Shown: in pieces, positions 7,813 through 14,776 of the stretch | Position numbering within the stretch: position 1 is the stretch's first letter | Layout: every line of letters starts with the position of its first letter | Assembly: GCA_030145015.1 (NCBI GenBank) | Contig: JAQYWI010000043.1 | Coordinates: 1 to 34,615, forward strand | Length of the DNA stretch: 34,615 nucleotides | DNA from: Desulfobacterales bacterium | Lineage (GTDB): Bacteria > Desulfobacterota > Desulfobacteria > Desulfobacterales > JAHEIW01 | Direction of reading: 5' to 3' | Program-made: the position numbers and the translations under genes | Notes under the pieces: model-generated | The model's input: the letters and a program-made list of their open reading frames with translations, nothing else | Database searches by the model: none | Told to the model about the DNA's origin: nothing

Positions 7813-9195
7813 ATGAGTGCTGCAGAAGCCAAAATTAAAGCATTGACGGATCACACCTACGGCACATGGAGCCGCCAAAGCGCATGGGGTACGCCTTTGC
7901 TTATAACCGACGCGGAAGGGGTATACTTTTACGATCATACCGGTAAGCGTTATATCGATTTTTCATCACAGCTCATGTGTTCCAACCTGGGCCACAAGAA
8001 TAAACGTGTCATTGAAGCGATTATAAAGCAGGCTGAAAAACTGCCGTATATCGCACCCGCTTTTGTCACGGAAGCCGGCATCGAGGCAGTCGAAGCTCTG
8101 CGTTCGGTTGTCCCGGAAAAACTCAGCAAATATTTTTTTTCCACCAGCGGGACAGAGGCAAATGAAGCCGCTCTAAAATTGGTGCGCCAGTCAAAGGCGC
8201 CTGCCTATAAGGTTATCTCCCGGTATCATTCTTATCATGGCGCCACACCGGCCGGCGCGGCATTTACGGGAGACCCGCGGCGGTGGTATGCCGAGCAGGC
8301 ACGTTGCGTTATCGAAGGGGTCTGCTTTGCCCCTGATAATTACTGCTATCGATGCCCCTTTGACATGACCTATCCGGATTGCAAGGTTCAATGCGCCCGC
8401 TACCTGGATTATATGATCAAAGAAGAAGGCAATGTAGCCGCCATGATCGTAGAACCCGTCGTCGGCACCAACGGGCGCATCGTCCCGCCGCCGGAATACT
8501 ATCCTATTTTAAGACAGATTTGCGATGAAAATGGCGTCCTGCTGATTGCCGATGAAGTTATGTCCGGCTGGTTTCGGACCGGAAAAGCTTTTGCGATAGA
8601 GCATTGGAATGTTATACCGGATATATTGACAACGGCAAAAGGTGCGACGGCGGCCTATACGCCGGCCGGCATCACCGCATCATCAGAAGCGGTTTCGAAT
8701 TACTTTGAGCAAGAGCTTTTTTGTCACGGCCATACTTACGCCTACCATGCCCTGGCCGCATCCGCGATACCGGCGGCTGTTGCCGAATACAAGAAATTAT
8801 TTGACTCCGGCCTGCCGCAGCGCACAAGTCAATACTTAGGGCAAAAACTGTATGAATTAGGCGATAAGCATATCTGCGTCGGAGATATCAGAGGTATTGG
8901 ACACTTTTGGGCGCTTGAAATCGTAAAAAACCGCAAAACCAGAGAGCCCTTTGACAATAAAGCCGACAAACTCAGCGGCAAGGCGCTGATGACAGCCAAA
9001 ATTGCCGGAAATGCAATGAAACAGGGGGTATATATGGCGGCCTGGTATGATACCCTGGTGATTGCGCCGCCGTTGATTATCACCGAAGAACAAATCGATG
9101 AGGCCGTAGATATACTCGACAAATCGCTGCAGATTGGCGACCAGGAGGCCATCGAAACCGACGTTGCGGCCTCCCGAAGCTCTGATTATAAATAA
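7813..9195 (+). CDS. Class III omega-aminotransferase (probable beta-alanine transaminase)
   Basis: 460 aa PLP enzyme. Visible fold-type I class III features are STSGTEANEAALKL (cofactor phosphate loop), RYHSYHGAT, ADEVMSGWFRTG with Asp247, and TTAKGATAAYTPAG with the Schiff-base Lys276. An insert holds five cysteines (Cys171, 178, 181, 190, 194; CYRCPF...CKVQC) and could bind a metal or form a structural knot; I do not know a function for it. Direct co-transcription with mmsA (32-bp gap, AAAGGAG Shine-Dalgarno) implies that its product is malonate semialdehyde or methylmalonate semialdehyde, so beta-alanine and beta-aminoisobutyrate are the likely donors. Taurine- or GABA-type transaminases are alternative assignments. 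A terminator follows at 9259. Confidence 0.85.
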   Translation: MSAAEAKIKALTDHTYGTWSRQSAWGTPLLITDAEGVYFYDHTGKRYIDFSSQLMCSNLGHKNKRVIEAIIKQAEKLPYIAPAFVTEAGIEAVEALRSVVPEKLSKYFFSTSGTEANEAALKLVRQSKAPAYKVISRYHSYHGATPAGAAFTGDPRRWYAEQARCVIEGVCFAPDNYCYRCPFDMTYPDCKVQCARYLDYMIKEEGNVAAMIVEPVVGTNGRIVPPPEYYPILRQICDENGVLLIADEVMSGWFRTGKAFAIEHWNVIPDILTTAKGATAAYTPAGITASSEAVSNYFEQELFCHGHTYAYHALAASAIPAAVAEYKKLFDSGLPQRTSQYLGQKLYELGDKHICVGDIRGIGHFWALEIVKNRKTREPFDNKADKLSGKALMTAKIAGNAMKQGVYMAAWYDTLVIAPPLIITEEQIDEAVDILDKSLQIGDQEAIETDVAASRSSDYK

Positions 9196-9258
9196 TCGTT
9201 CTGTCAGGGTACCATGGCCTGAAACTAGAAGTGATTTTTTTAACATTCCGGAAACGAC

Positions 9259-9295
9259 ATCAAGTCGGGAGATTGGCCCCCGGCTTGATTTTTTT
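9259..9295 (+). terminator. Rho-independent terminator of the mmsA-aminotransferase operon
   Basis: An 11-bp stem, ATCAAGTCGGG (9259-9269) with CCCGGCTTGAT (9279-9289), contains one G-T pair and is followed by seven T residues. The rest of the 9196-9561 spacer shows only a small hairpin (GGGT...ACCC near 9441-9459) and the promoter below. Confidence 0.9.
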
Positions 9296-9523
9296 CAGGA
9301 CCGATCCAATCTCGACGGATATTTAGCGGTCATTCTCACTGCCCGCCACCTTATTATAAACCGGAGTGCTTGCTCCAGATAATTTAAAATCTCGAATCAG
9401 ATTCAAGGTTTGGCAACAAAATGCCAATAATAATATGTGGGGTGGACCAGAAAGACCCAAATTCACTGCAAATGCATATGAATTTATAATGATCTGAAAT
9501 TATTGACTAATATTTATTTCGGA

Positions 9524-9552
9524 TTGACACTTTCCTTACAACTTTCTATAAT
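9524..9552 (+). promoter_or_regulatory. Perfect consensus sigma70 promoter driving a near-leaderless gene
   Basis: -35 TTGACA (9524-9529), exactly 17 bp, -10 TATAAT (9547-9552). The usual start site, 6-8 bp past the -10, would be 9558-9560, while the ATG of the GTPase is 9562. No Shine-Dalgarno can fit, so the message is predicted to be leaderless or nearly so. Confidence 0.85.
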
Positions 9553-9561
9553 TATTTAACT

Positions 9562-10170
9562 ATGGCAGTTATTAATCTAAAAAAACGAGAGGTTGAATGC
9601 AAGATTGTCTACTACGGCCCGGGTCGCGGAGGCAAAACATCCAACCTGCAATATATTTTCCAAAATAGCAGACTCTTAATGACTGATGAAATGGTCTCCA
9701 TTAAAACCAAAGGAGATCTGACCCTCTTTTTTGATTTTGTGCCCATGGGAGTTGGTAAAATCAAGGGCTTCGATGTCCGGGTTCAATTGTACACGGTGCC
9801 GGGCCAGGTAAAATACAGCTCTACGCGAAAACTCGTCTTAAAAGGTGTTGACGGCCTTGTCTTTGTCGCTGATTCCCTTAAAATCCGCCATGAAAAAAAT
9901 ATCCTTTCCCTTAAAGATCTCGCGCTAAATTTACAAAGTTACGGTCAAAACATCATGAAGATACCCCTTGTCATGCAGTACAATAAACGTGATCTCGCTG
10001 CTGAAGGGGTTCCGTTAATGCCGATTAAAGACATGGAAAAGGCTTACAATCAACAGCTCAAGGTGCCCTCGTTTGCAGCCAGTGCCATTACCGGAGAAAA
10101 CGTGAATGCCACCTTGAAGACCTGTTTGGTGTTGACCCTTAAGTCCCTCAAGAAAGAGGCCGGCTGGTAA
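9562..10170 (+). CDS. MglA-like Ras-superfamily GTPase
   Basis: 202 aa cytoplasmic small GTPase. P-loop GPGRGGKT (19-26); TVPGQ (78-82) in place of the usual DTAGQ, as in Myxococcus MglA; NKRDL (141-145) for guanine; and SAITGENV near the end. The opening (MAVINLKKREVECKIVYYGPG) matches the start of MglA proteins, which fixes ATG 9562 as the real start even though only about 9 bp separate it from the -10 box. MglA proteins act as polarity switches for motility and polar complexes, usually with a roadblock-domain partner (MglB). No MglB is visible here, so the partner must be elsewhere or absent. The gene appears monocistronic, with convergent repeats downstream. Confidence 0.9.
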   Translation: MAVINLKKREVECKIVYYGPGRGGKTSNLQYIFQNSRLLMTDEMVSIKTKGDLTLFFDFVPMGVGKIKGFDVRVQLYTVPGQVKYSSTRKLVLKGVDGLVFVADSLKIRHEKNILSLKDLALNLQSYGQNIMKIPLVMQYNKRDLAAEGVPLMPIKDMEKAYNQQLKVPSFAASAITGENVNATLKTCLVLTLKSLKKEAGW

Positions 10171-10313
10171 AACTTGATCCCAAATGCCCATCTTTTGCCC
10201 GATGGCTGTGTTCCGATCCGCTTCAAAATACTCACGTCCTGGCGTGTACGCTCCGTTTTTGAACCGAATCGCGCCTTGCCATCACACAAAATCTGACCAT
10301 TTTGAATCAAGTT
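10171..10313. repeat. 143-bp discrete intergenic element bounded by AACTTGAT/ATCAAGTT
   Basis: It starts directly after the GTPase stop codon. The terminal 8-bp inverted pair is AACTTGAT (10171-10178) and ATCAAGTT (10306-10313). The interior is GC-richer than the flanks, with a small hairpin CACG-TCCTGG-CGTG and a pair GATGGC/GCCATC-like. No open frame is convincing. It resembles a dispersed Desulfobacterota repeat that I recall, but I could not search for copies. Confidence 0.5.
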
Positions 10314-10367
10314 CCCAATGGATTTTAGATTGCGGATTTTGGAATGCTTGATTTAATTTTCTTTTAT

Positions 10368-10613
10368 GACAGGATTTACAGGATTAACAGGATTATCTTT
10401 ATTTTTCATCACTTTCCAGAAGAAAGTGATGAAACTCAATCCCGCCATACGGCGGGAAAAAAACAAATAACTAAATTTATAAGAAGGAACTTGTCCTAAG
10501 GTTTTAACTTTTGCTTTTACCGTGAATTTTTCTATTCGCCGGAGGCGATTGAAATTTTTGGCTTTCATCCGGAAAGCCAAAAAATATCCAGTAAATCCTG
10601 TTAATCCTGTCTA
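10368..10613. repeat. Compound palindromic element with ACAGGATT ends and three internal hairpins
   Basis: The outer arms are GACAGGATTTACAGGATTAA (from 10368) and TAAATCCTGTTAATCCTGTC (to 10612). Inside are a perfect 13-bp stem TTTCATCACTTTC/GAAAGTGATGAAA (10404-10434), CCCGCC-ATAC-GGCGGG (10441-10456), TCGCC-GGA-GGCGA (10536-10548), and a perfect 12-bp stem TTTTTGGCTTTC/GAAAGCCAAAAA (10555-10583). It lies between two convergent genes. It may be a non-autonomous mobile element, a structured RNA, or both. The open frames across it read NPVNPV-type text and are not genes. Confidence 0.7.
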
Positions 10614-10683
10614 AATAAGAGAGAAAAATGGCGGAATTGGGGTTTTTAAGCCCTTCCTTCCGTAACTTCCTTTGTTCATGGTC

Positions 10684-11730
10684 TTATCGCCCATTATATT
10701 CACGCTGATACGTCTTGCCGGAACCCATCATTACGCTAATCGGATGCAAGGTTTCGATGTTTTCGCAGACGATTTTAATGGCGGCTGCAATTGGTATTGA
10801 AATCAAGGCGCCAACAATTCCCCACAACCAACCCCAGAACATCAATGAAAGCAGGACCACCACCGGACTTAAATTTAACCGGTCCCCCATGAGCTTCGGT
10901 GCAAGTGCGTTTCCCATGCCCAGCTGGATAGTGAGGATCGTTAAAAGGGTAACGACGCCGGGCCAAAGCGATGGATAGAATTGCACCAGCGCGAGCAAAA
11001 TAGGGGGGATGGAGGCTACAATCGAGCCGACCGTCGGAATAAAATTAAGGAAAAATGCCAGCGCCCCCCAGGTAACGGCAAAATCCACTCCGATAATCTC
11101 CAACGCCAGCCACACCAGAACGCCGGTGGTAAAGCTGATTAGAAACTGCAGGGATAAATAGCGTCTGATTTGCGCTGTAATTGAAAAGGTGATCCGGCTA
11201 ATCTGATCCGCATTATCAGATGAGAAGGATTTCAGAATTTTATATTTAAAATAGGGTTTGCCCAGCAGTATAAAAAAAAGAAAAATAACCATCAGAACCA
11301 GCTGGGAGGCAAACGCAAAGATGGATCGGGAAAGCGTTGCCAAAAAGCGGCCGATATTCTGCCCCCAGTTAATCCCTGCGAGAGGATCAAAATCCAGATT
11401 CCACTGGCTGGTTATCATCGCGATCAGTTCCGTGAAACGCGTATGGTATCTGGGATACGCAACGACAAACGCCTCAAACCGAGCATATAAAAATGTGCCG
11501 GATAAATAAAAAATACCGAGCAAGAAAATCAATATCAGGAATGCCGCCAGCGTTGTCGGGATTTTCCGGTGCGTCATGAAATTTATGGCCGGCCCGATAA
11601 GATATGAAAGCAACCATGCAATAATAAGCGGAAGGATTACCGATTGAGCATATTTTAACACCATCCCAACGGCAATCAGAGTGAGGATCCCCAGAAAAAT
11701 AAATGTAATCTTGCTTCTATCAAATTCCAT
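10684..11730 (-). CDS. AI-2E-family (UPF0118/PerM-type) membrane transporter
   Basis: 348 aa integral membrane protein. Paired hydrophobic N-terminal segments (ITFIFLGILTLIAVGMVL; SVILPLIIAWLLSYLIGPAI) are followed by a soluble loop and then several further helices. GALAFFLNFIPTVGSIVASI and the C-terminal GWLWGIVGALISIPIAAAIK are characteristic of the family. Members have been linked to autoinducer-2 export, Na+/H+ antiport and other effluxes, so the substrate cannot be stated. The start ATG (complement of 11728-11730) lacks a clear Shine-Dalgarno. The gene converges with the GTPase gene across two repeat elements. Confidence 0.88.
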   Translation of the reverse strand: MEFDRSKITFIFLGILTLIAVGMVLKYAQSVILPLIIAWLLSYLIGPAINFMTHRKIPTTLAAFLILIFLLGIFYLSGTFLYARFEAFVVAYPRYHTRFTELIAMITSQWNLDFDPLAGINWGQNIGRFLATLSRSIFAFASQLVLMVIFLFFILLGKPYFKYKILKSFSSDNADQISRITFSITAQIRRYLSLQFLISFTTGVLVWLALEIIGVDFAVTWGALAFFLNFIPTVGSIVASIPPILLALVQFYPSLWPGVVTLLTILTIQLGMGNALAPKLMGDRLNLSPVVVLLSLMFWGWLWGIVGALISIPIAAAIKIVCENIETLHPISVMMGSGKTYQREYNGR

Positions 11731-11891
11731 TGTAAAATTATTAGCGCCCCAACGGGTGGTTTAATTTCCGCACACGTTATCTTACCCATCCCATATGGTC
11801 AATCGCAAAGTGTCAGACTTACCCTTTGTCGAAGATTAAATTCAGAACTTATCTCAAAATTACAAGATCAAGTCATATACCCTAATACAAC

Positions 11892-12048
11892 GAGTGACTA
11901 AAGTGAGCTAAAGTGAGCTAAAGTGCCTAAAGTTAATGAATTCTATCATTTTATAAAAAGAAGGAGCGTCACGCGGCGCAAGCGCCTGCGCTGCGCGAGC
12001 GACACCTTAACTTTAGTCACTTCCCACTTTAGATCACTTTAGTCACTC
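11892..12048. repeat. Long inverted repeat built of GTGAGCTAAA words
   Basis: The left arm (11892-11936) reads GAGTGACTAAAGTGAGCTAA and then two more CTAAAGT units. The right arm (12007-12048) is its approximate reverse complement, from TTAACTTTAGTCACTT to AGTCACTC. The arms are 42-45 nt. The loop of about 70 nt contains a GC-rich hairpin (GGCGC-AA-GCGCC). The right arm ends 14 nt from the stop codon of the leftward isomerase gene. The remaining 11731-11890 part of the spacer shows nothing I recognise. Confidence 0.8.
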
Positions 12049-12061
12049 CAGCCACTTTGTT

Positions 12062-12808
12062 CTAAAACTTCTTAGCAGCCTCCTTTAATTTCTCCTGAAC
12101 TGAAGGGTTGAACCAGCAGTCAAGAAACAAATCCGCTTCCGTGCTGCGCGCCTCTTCGTATTGCGATCGCACTGCCCCAACACGATTATTTTTAATCACC
12201 GTGAGCCCTTGAGGGGGCAAAGCTGCCAACTCAGCGATTTTTGCAACTGCTTTTTCTTCCAGATCTTCCGGTGAAAAAACGGCGTCAACCAGGCCAATTT
12301 TTAGCGCTTTTTCCGGCTCCACAAATTCCCCTTTAAACATCATTTCAGTCGCGCATCGATCGCCAACGACCTGCCTCAGTATTAAATCGGTCAGATAAGG
12401 AACCGACAATCCTATTTTAACTTCATTAAGCCCAATAAATTTTCGGCCTGAAGATGCAAACCGAAAGTCAGAACTCAGCGCGAAAATCGCTCCCCCGGCA
12501 GTGGCATGGCCGTTGATGGCACAGGCGGTAGGCATCGGCAGTGTATAAAGATCTAAAACGACCTGCATAAATTTGAAATAAAACTCGACCATTTCGGAAC
12601 GCCCTAAAGGAAGCAGCCCCGGCAAATCCAGACCGATGCAGAAAAATTTTTCACCACCTGCTAAAACCATTCCCTTAAATTCGCTTTCTATTCGTTTTAG
12701 CTCAGCGCTTAAATCGTCCAGCAATTCCGGACCAATGGCGTTGATGACGCCGTTGTTTAATCGCAAAATAGCGACCACATCGTGTGTCTCAATGTTTACT
12801 TTTGACAT
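12062..12808 (-). CDS. Enoyl-CoA hydratase/isomerase family protein (likely delta3-delta2-enoyl-CoA isomerase)
   Basis: 248 aa crotonase-fold enzyme. The oxyanion-hole segments are FFCIGLDLPG and INGHATAGGAIFAL. FIGLNEVKIGLSVP, with Glu129, matches the single catalytic Glu of mitochondrial-type delta3,delta2-enoyl-CoA isomerases (GLNE..LG), whereas hydratases carry two Glu. It would shift double bonds during beta-oxidation of unsaturated fatty acids. The start is ATG with AGGAGGG 4 nt upstream. No other beta-oxidation gene is adjacent, so it appears to be a stand-alone gene. Confidence 0.82.
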   Translation of the reverse strand: MSKVNIETHDVVAILRLNNGVINAIGPELLDDLSAELKRIESEFKGMVLAGGEKFFCIGLDLPGLLPLGRSEMVEFYFKFMQVVLDLYTLPMPTACAINGHATAGGAIFALSSDFRFASSGRKFIGLNEVKIGLSVPYLTDLILRQVVGDRCATEMMFKGEFVEPEKALKIGLVDAVFSPEDLEEKAVAKIAELAALPPQGLTVIKNNRVGAVRSQYEEARSTEADLFLDCWFNPSVQEKLKEAAKKF

Positions 12809-12983
12809 TTACCCTCCTCAAATTCTACTTTTTCCCCGGTATCGCAAAACACAAAATAATAAAATCCTGCCAATCCACCAAATCCCAAAGATCATAATCA
12901 CATGCATGCGACCCGCCGAATGTAAAATCATTTAAAACAATTTCTATACCATTTCTTTTAAAAAATCAAAGCGCGAAGATTTG

Positions 12984-13105
12984 TCGTTTTCCGGCCTGAA
13001 TCGCCTGCCGAGGCATAGTTCGCCAGAGCGAAGACTGGTCCTCTATATCCTCTGAATTGCCTGTCCGGCATAGCTCGACAGAGCGACGCTGGATCGTTTT
13101 CCGGC
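12984..13105. repeat. Diverged tandem direct repeat in the spacer before the toxin-antitoxin operon
   Basis: TCGTTTTCCGGC occurs at 12984-12995 and again at 13094-13105. Between them two related units (about 13002-13038 and 13058-13092) share GCCTG..CGGCATAG-TCG and CAGAGCGA-G-CTGG text. Each contains a short TCG...CGA palindrome. The rest of the 12809-13291 spacer, apart from the CRISPR-like repeat, shows no feature I can support. Confidence 0.5.
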
Positions 13106-13211
13106 TTAATCCGGCAAAGCTCTTCCCTCTGTCTCCAGATTAAGGGGATTCACCAAGATCTCATTAATTCGTCAGCGGCGCACTCCCTGCTCAACGCTTT
13201 TCGGCATCGAA

Positions 13212-13243
13212 ATTTCAATCCACGCTCCCACACGGGGAGCGAC
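13212..13243 (-). CRISPR. Solitary type I-C-like CRISPR repeat (orphan, no array)
   Basis: Read on the minus strand, the 32 nt begin GTCGCTCCCCGTGTGGGAGC and end GTGGATTGAAAT. This is the type I-C repeat layout: a GCTCCC-CGTGT-GGGAGC hairpin followed by the GTGGATTGAAA tail. No second copy exists within a spacer length on either side and there are no cas genes in the window, so it is a relic or a lone unit rather than an array. Confidence 0.7.
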
Positions 13244-13291
13244 TGTGGCCATTAGCTGCCCTTCAATCGCAGACAGACTCTAAAATTTTTC

Positions 13292-13336
13292 TTTACAAAT
13301 GGCCAATTGGCTATTACAATATGGTCAAACGCCATA
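13292..13336 (+). promoter_or_regulatory. Promoter and candidate autoregulatory operators of the toxin-antitoxin operon
   Basis: -35 TTTACA (13292-13297), 17-bp spacer, -10 TACAAT (13315-13320). The spacer holds a perfect palindrome GCCAATTGGC (13302-13311). A second inverted pair, TATGG...CCATA (13320-13336), straddles the predicted start. Such symmetric sites are where a DNA-binding antitoxin would repress its own operon. The ATG at 13299 lies inside the promoter and cannot be the translation start. Confidence 0.65.
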
Positions 13337-13358
13337 CATCAAAATAGGAGGTGTCATT

Positions 13359-13763
13359 GTGCATGTCCAATCGATCGGCATTAAAGCAAAAAATATAGAT
13401 GATATGATTCAAAAAGTTAAAACCGGCCTGCCGGTAAAATCGTTTGAAAAACTCGGCAAAAAGCTTGGTGTTTCGGACAATCTGTTATCCCAGATCGTCA
13501 ACATCCCCAGGCGCACCTTAACACGCCGCAAACAACAGGGGCGATTGAACGCCGAAGAATCGGAAAAGGTGCTTCGGATCGCCAGATTATACGATAAGGC
13601 CCTGGATGTGTTTGAAGATGCAGCCGGTGCCGAAAAGTGGCTTAAAGAGCCCGCCAGGGGTCTGGGCAGTGCTATTCCTTTAAGATATGCCCGGACGGAA
13701 CTCGGGGCCCGGGAAGTCGAAAGGCTCCTTGCTCGGATTGAACATGGGGTGTTTCCCGGATGA
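13359..13763 (+). CDS. Xre/MbcA/ParS-type antitoxin
   Basis: 134 aa from the GTG at 13359, which follows AGGAGGTG by 5-6 nt; a longer frame to 13299 would run into the promoter. The N-terminal half is a helix-turn-helix-like region (SFEKLGKKLGVSDNLLSQIV, then IPRRTLTRRKQQGRL). The C-terminal half (RIARLYDKALDVFEDAAGAE, then LKEPARGLGSAIPL and EVERLLARIEHGVF) is the DUF2384 toxin-binding domain. It neutralises the RES toxin and presumably represses the operon through the palindromes upstream. Its stop codon overlaps the toxin start (ATGA at 13760-13763), the usual antitoxin-first order. Confidence 0.9.
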   Translation: MHVQSIGIKAKNIDDMIQKVKTGLPVKSFEKLGKKLGVSDNLLSQIVNIPRRTLTRRKQQGRLNAEESEKVLRIARLYDKALDVFEDAAGAEKWLKEPARGLGSAIPLRYARTELGAREVERLLARIEHGVFPG

Positions 13764-14221
13764 AAATTACCGCCTGGCGAATCGTAAAGACCAAACACAA
13801 AAACCGCGCCTTTGACGGTGAAGGCGCCCGCATTGCCGGAGGCCGCTGGAACAAAATCGGTATTCCGATGATTTATACGGCCGATTCCCTGGCACTGGCG
13901 GCCCTGGAAACAATCGTCCATCTACCAAAACAGGAATTGCTTAAGAAAATATTTACCGGCATCCCGGTCGAGTTTGATGCCAGACTGGTAATCACACTGA
14001 ACCCGGCCGACATTCCGAAGGATTGGGATGGCTTTCCTACCCCCGAATCGACTCAAAATATCGGTAGCGAGTGGGCTTTAAAAAAGAGATCGGTGGTTTT
14101 AAAGGTACCCAGTACGGTCATCCGAGAAGAATTCAACTATCTGATCAATCCAGCACATCCTGATTTTAAAAAGCTCTCAATTGGATCCCCGGTAAAGTTC
14201 GTTTTTGACGATAGAATATAA
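13760..14221 (+). CDS. RES-domain toxin
   Basis: 153 aa. The RES fold is readable from the start: WRIVKTKHKNRAFDGEGARI, then AGGRWNKIG with Arg29, YTADSLALAALETIVHL with Tyr39 and Glu50, and a later KVPSTV with Ser117. These correspond to the conserved Arg, Tyr, Glu and Ser of the family. Characterised members (for example MbcT) degrade NAD+ and halt growth unless bound by the antitoxin. It is translationally coupled to the antitoxin by an ATGA overlap and ends 9 bp from a convergent cupin gene. No truncation is seen, so the toxin looks intact. Confidence 0.9.
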   Translation: MKITAWRIVKTKHKNRAFDGEGARIAGGRWNKIGIPMIYTADSLALAALETIVHLPKQELLKKIFTGIPVEFDARLVITLNPADIPKDWDGFPTPESTQNIGSEWALKKRSVVLKVPSTVIREEFNYLINPAHPDFKKLSIGSPVKFVFDDRI

Positions 14222-14230
14222 ACCGGAGAA

Positions 14231-14539
14231 TTAGGTTTTTGACGAAATGTCCAAAAGCCGTGCAGCCGAATTAAAGGTTTTCCAGCCGTGCTTTGTACCC
14301 GCAGGAGCGAAATAGGTTTCATTTTCCGCCAATATTTTGTGCTCATCTCCGATAAACATTTCAATCTGGCCCTGCACAACAATCCCGCATTGATCAAAAG
14401 GATGCTCATGGCCGAGATCTTCCTGATGAGGTTCAATTTCCATACACGCCATTATCAGATTATCGCCGATTTCGGCTTTGCTGAATATCCCCGGTCTGAA
14501 CTCTTGCAGCTTCAAATTCTCCAAGTTCCAAAATGACAT
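14231..14539 (-). CDS. Small single-domain cupin protein
   Basis: 102 aa. Cupin motif 1 is GHEHPFDQCGIVVQGQIEMF, with His44 and His46 as metal ligands and Gln50 where most cupins have Glu. Motif 2 is FAPAGTKHGW with His84. This size is typical of mononuclear metal-binding cupins with no assignable substrate. The start ATG has GGGAGGAAAA just upstream. It converges with the RES toxin gene. A sugar- or small-acid-binding or dioxygenase role cannot be decided. Confidence 0.75.
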   Translation of the reverse strand: MSFWNLENLKLQEFRPGIFSKAEIGDNLIMACMEIEPHQEDLGHEHPFDQCGIVVQGQIEMFIGDEHKILAENETYFAPAGTKHGWKTFNSAARLLDISSKT

Positions 14540-14630
14540 TTTTCCTCCCTGCCCGAATAAACTAGTGTCATGTCTCCTAAAAATGCTACAAACGTCGTGT
14601 GGTATATTTTAGTCCAGTTGAGTTTTTTAC

Positions 14631-14718
14631 AGGCCTCTGGTCGCTGGCTACTGGTCACTGGCTGCCTATCTCTGCGTCGGCCAGCAGCAAGAAGCCAGCA
14701 GCCAGTAGCAAGAAGCCT
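14631..14718. repeat. Hairpin-forming repeat of GCTGGCTACTGG words
   Basis: The left arm (14631-14666) contains GGTCGCTGGCTACTGGTCAC. The right arm (14679-14717) contains CAGCAGCAAGAAGCCAGCAG, CCAGTAGCAAGAAGCC. They are imperfect reverse complements around a short loop. Related words recur at 19047-19068, 19220-19258 and near 27558-27576. Confidence 0.65.
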
Positions 14719-14776
14719 AAAATAAACCATGTTTTTGTAAATTACTTGCGAGACGCGAAACTAAAAAAAATTAAAA

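Noticed and set aside
10353..10580. 75-codon leftward frame with NPVNPV text
   Set aside because: It lies wholly within the compound hairpin repeat and encodes the repeat words.
13299..13361. ATG 13299 as start of the antitoxin
   Set aside because: It lies between the -35 and -10 boxes of the operon promoter, while GTG 13359 has a strong Shine-Dalgarno.
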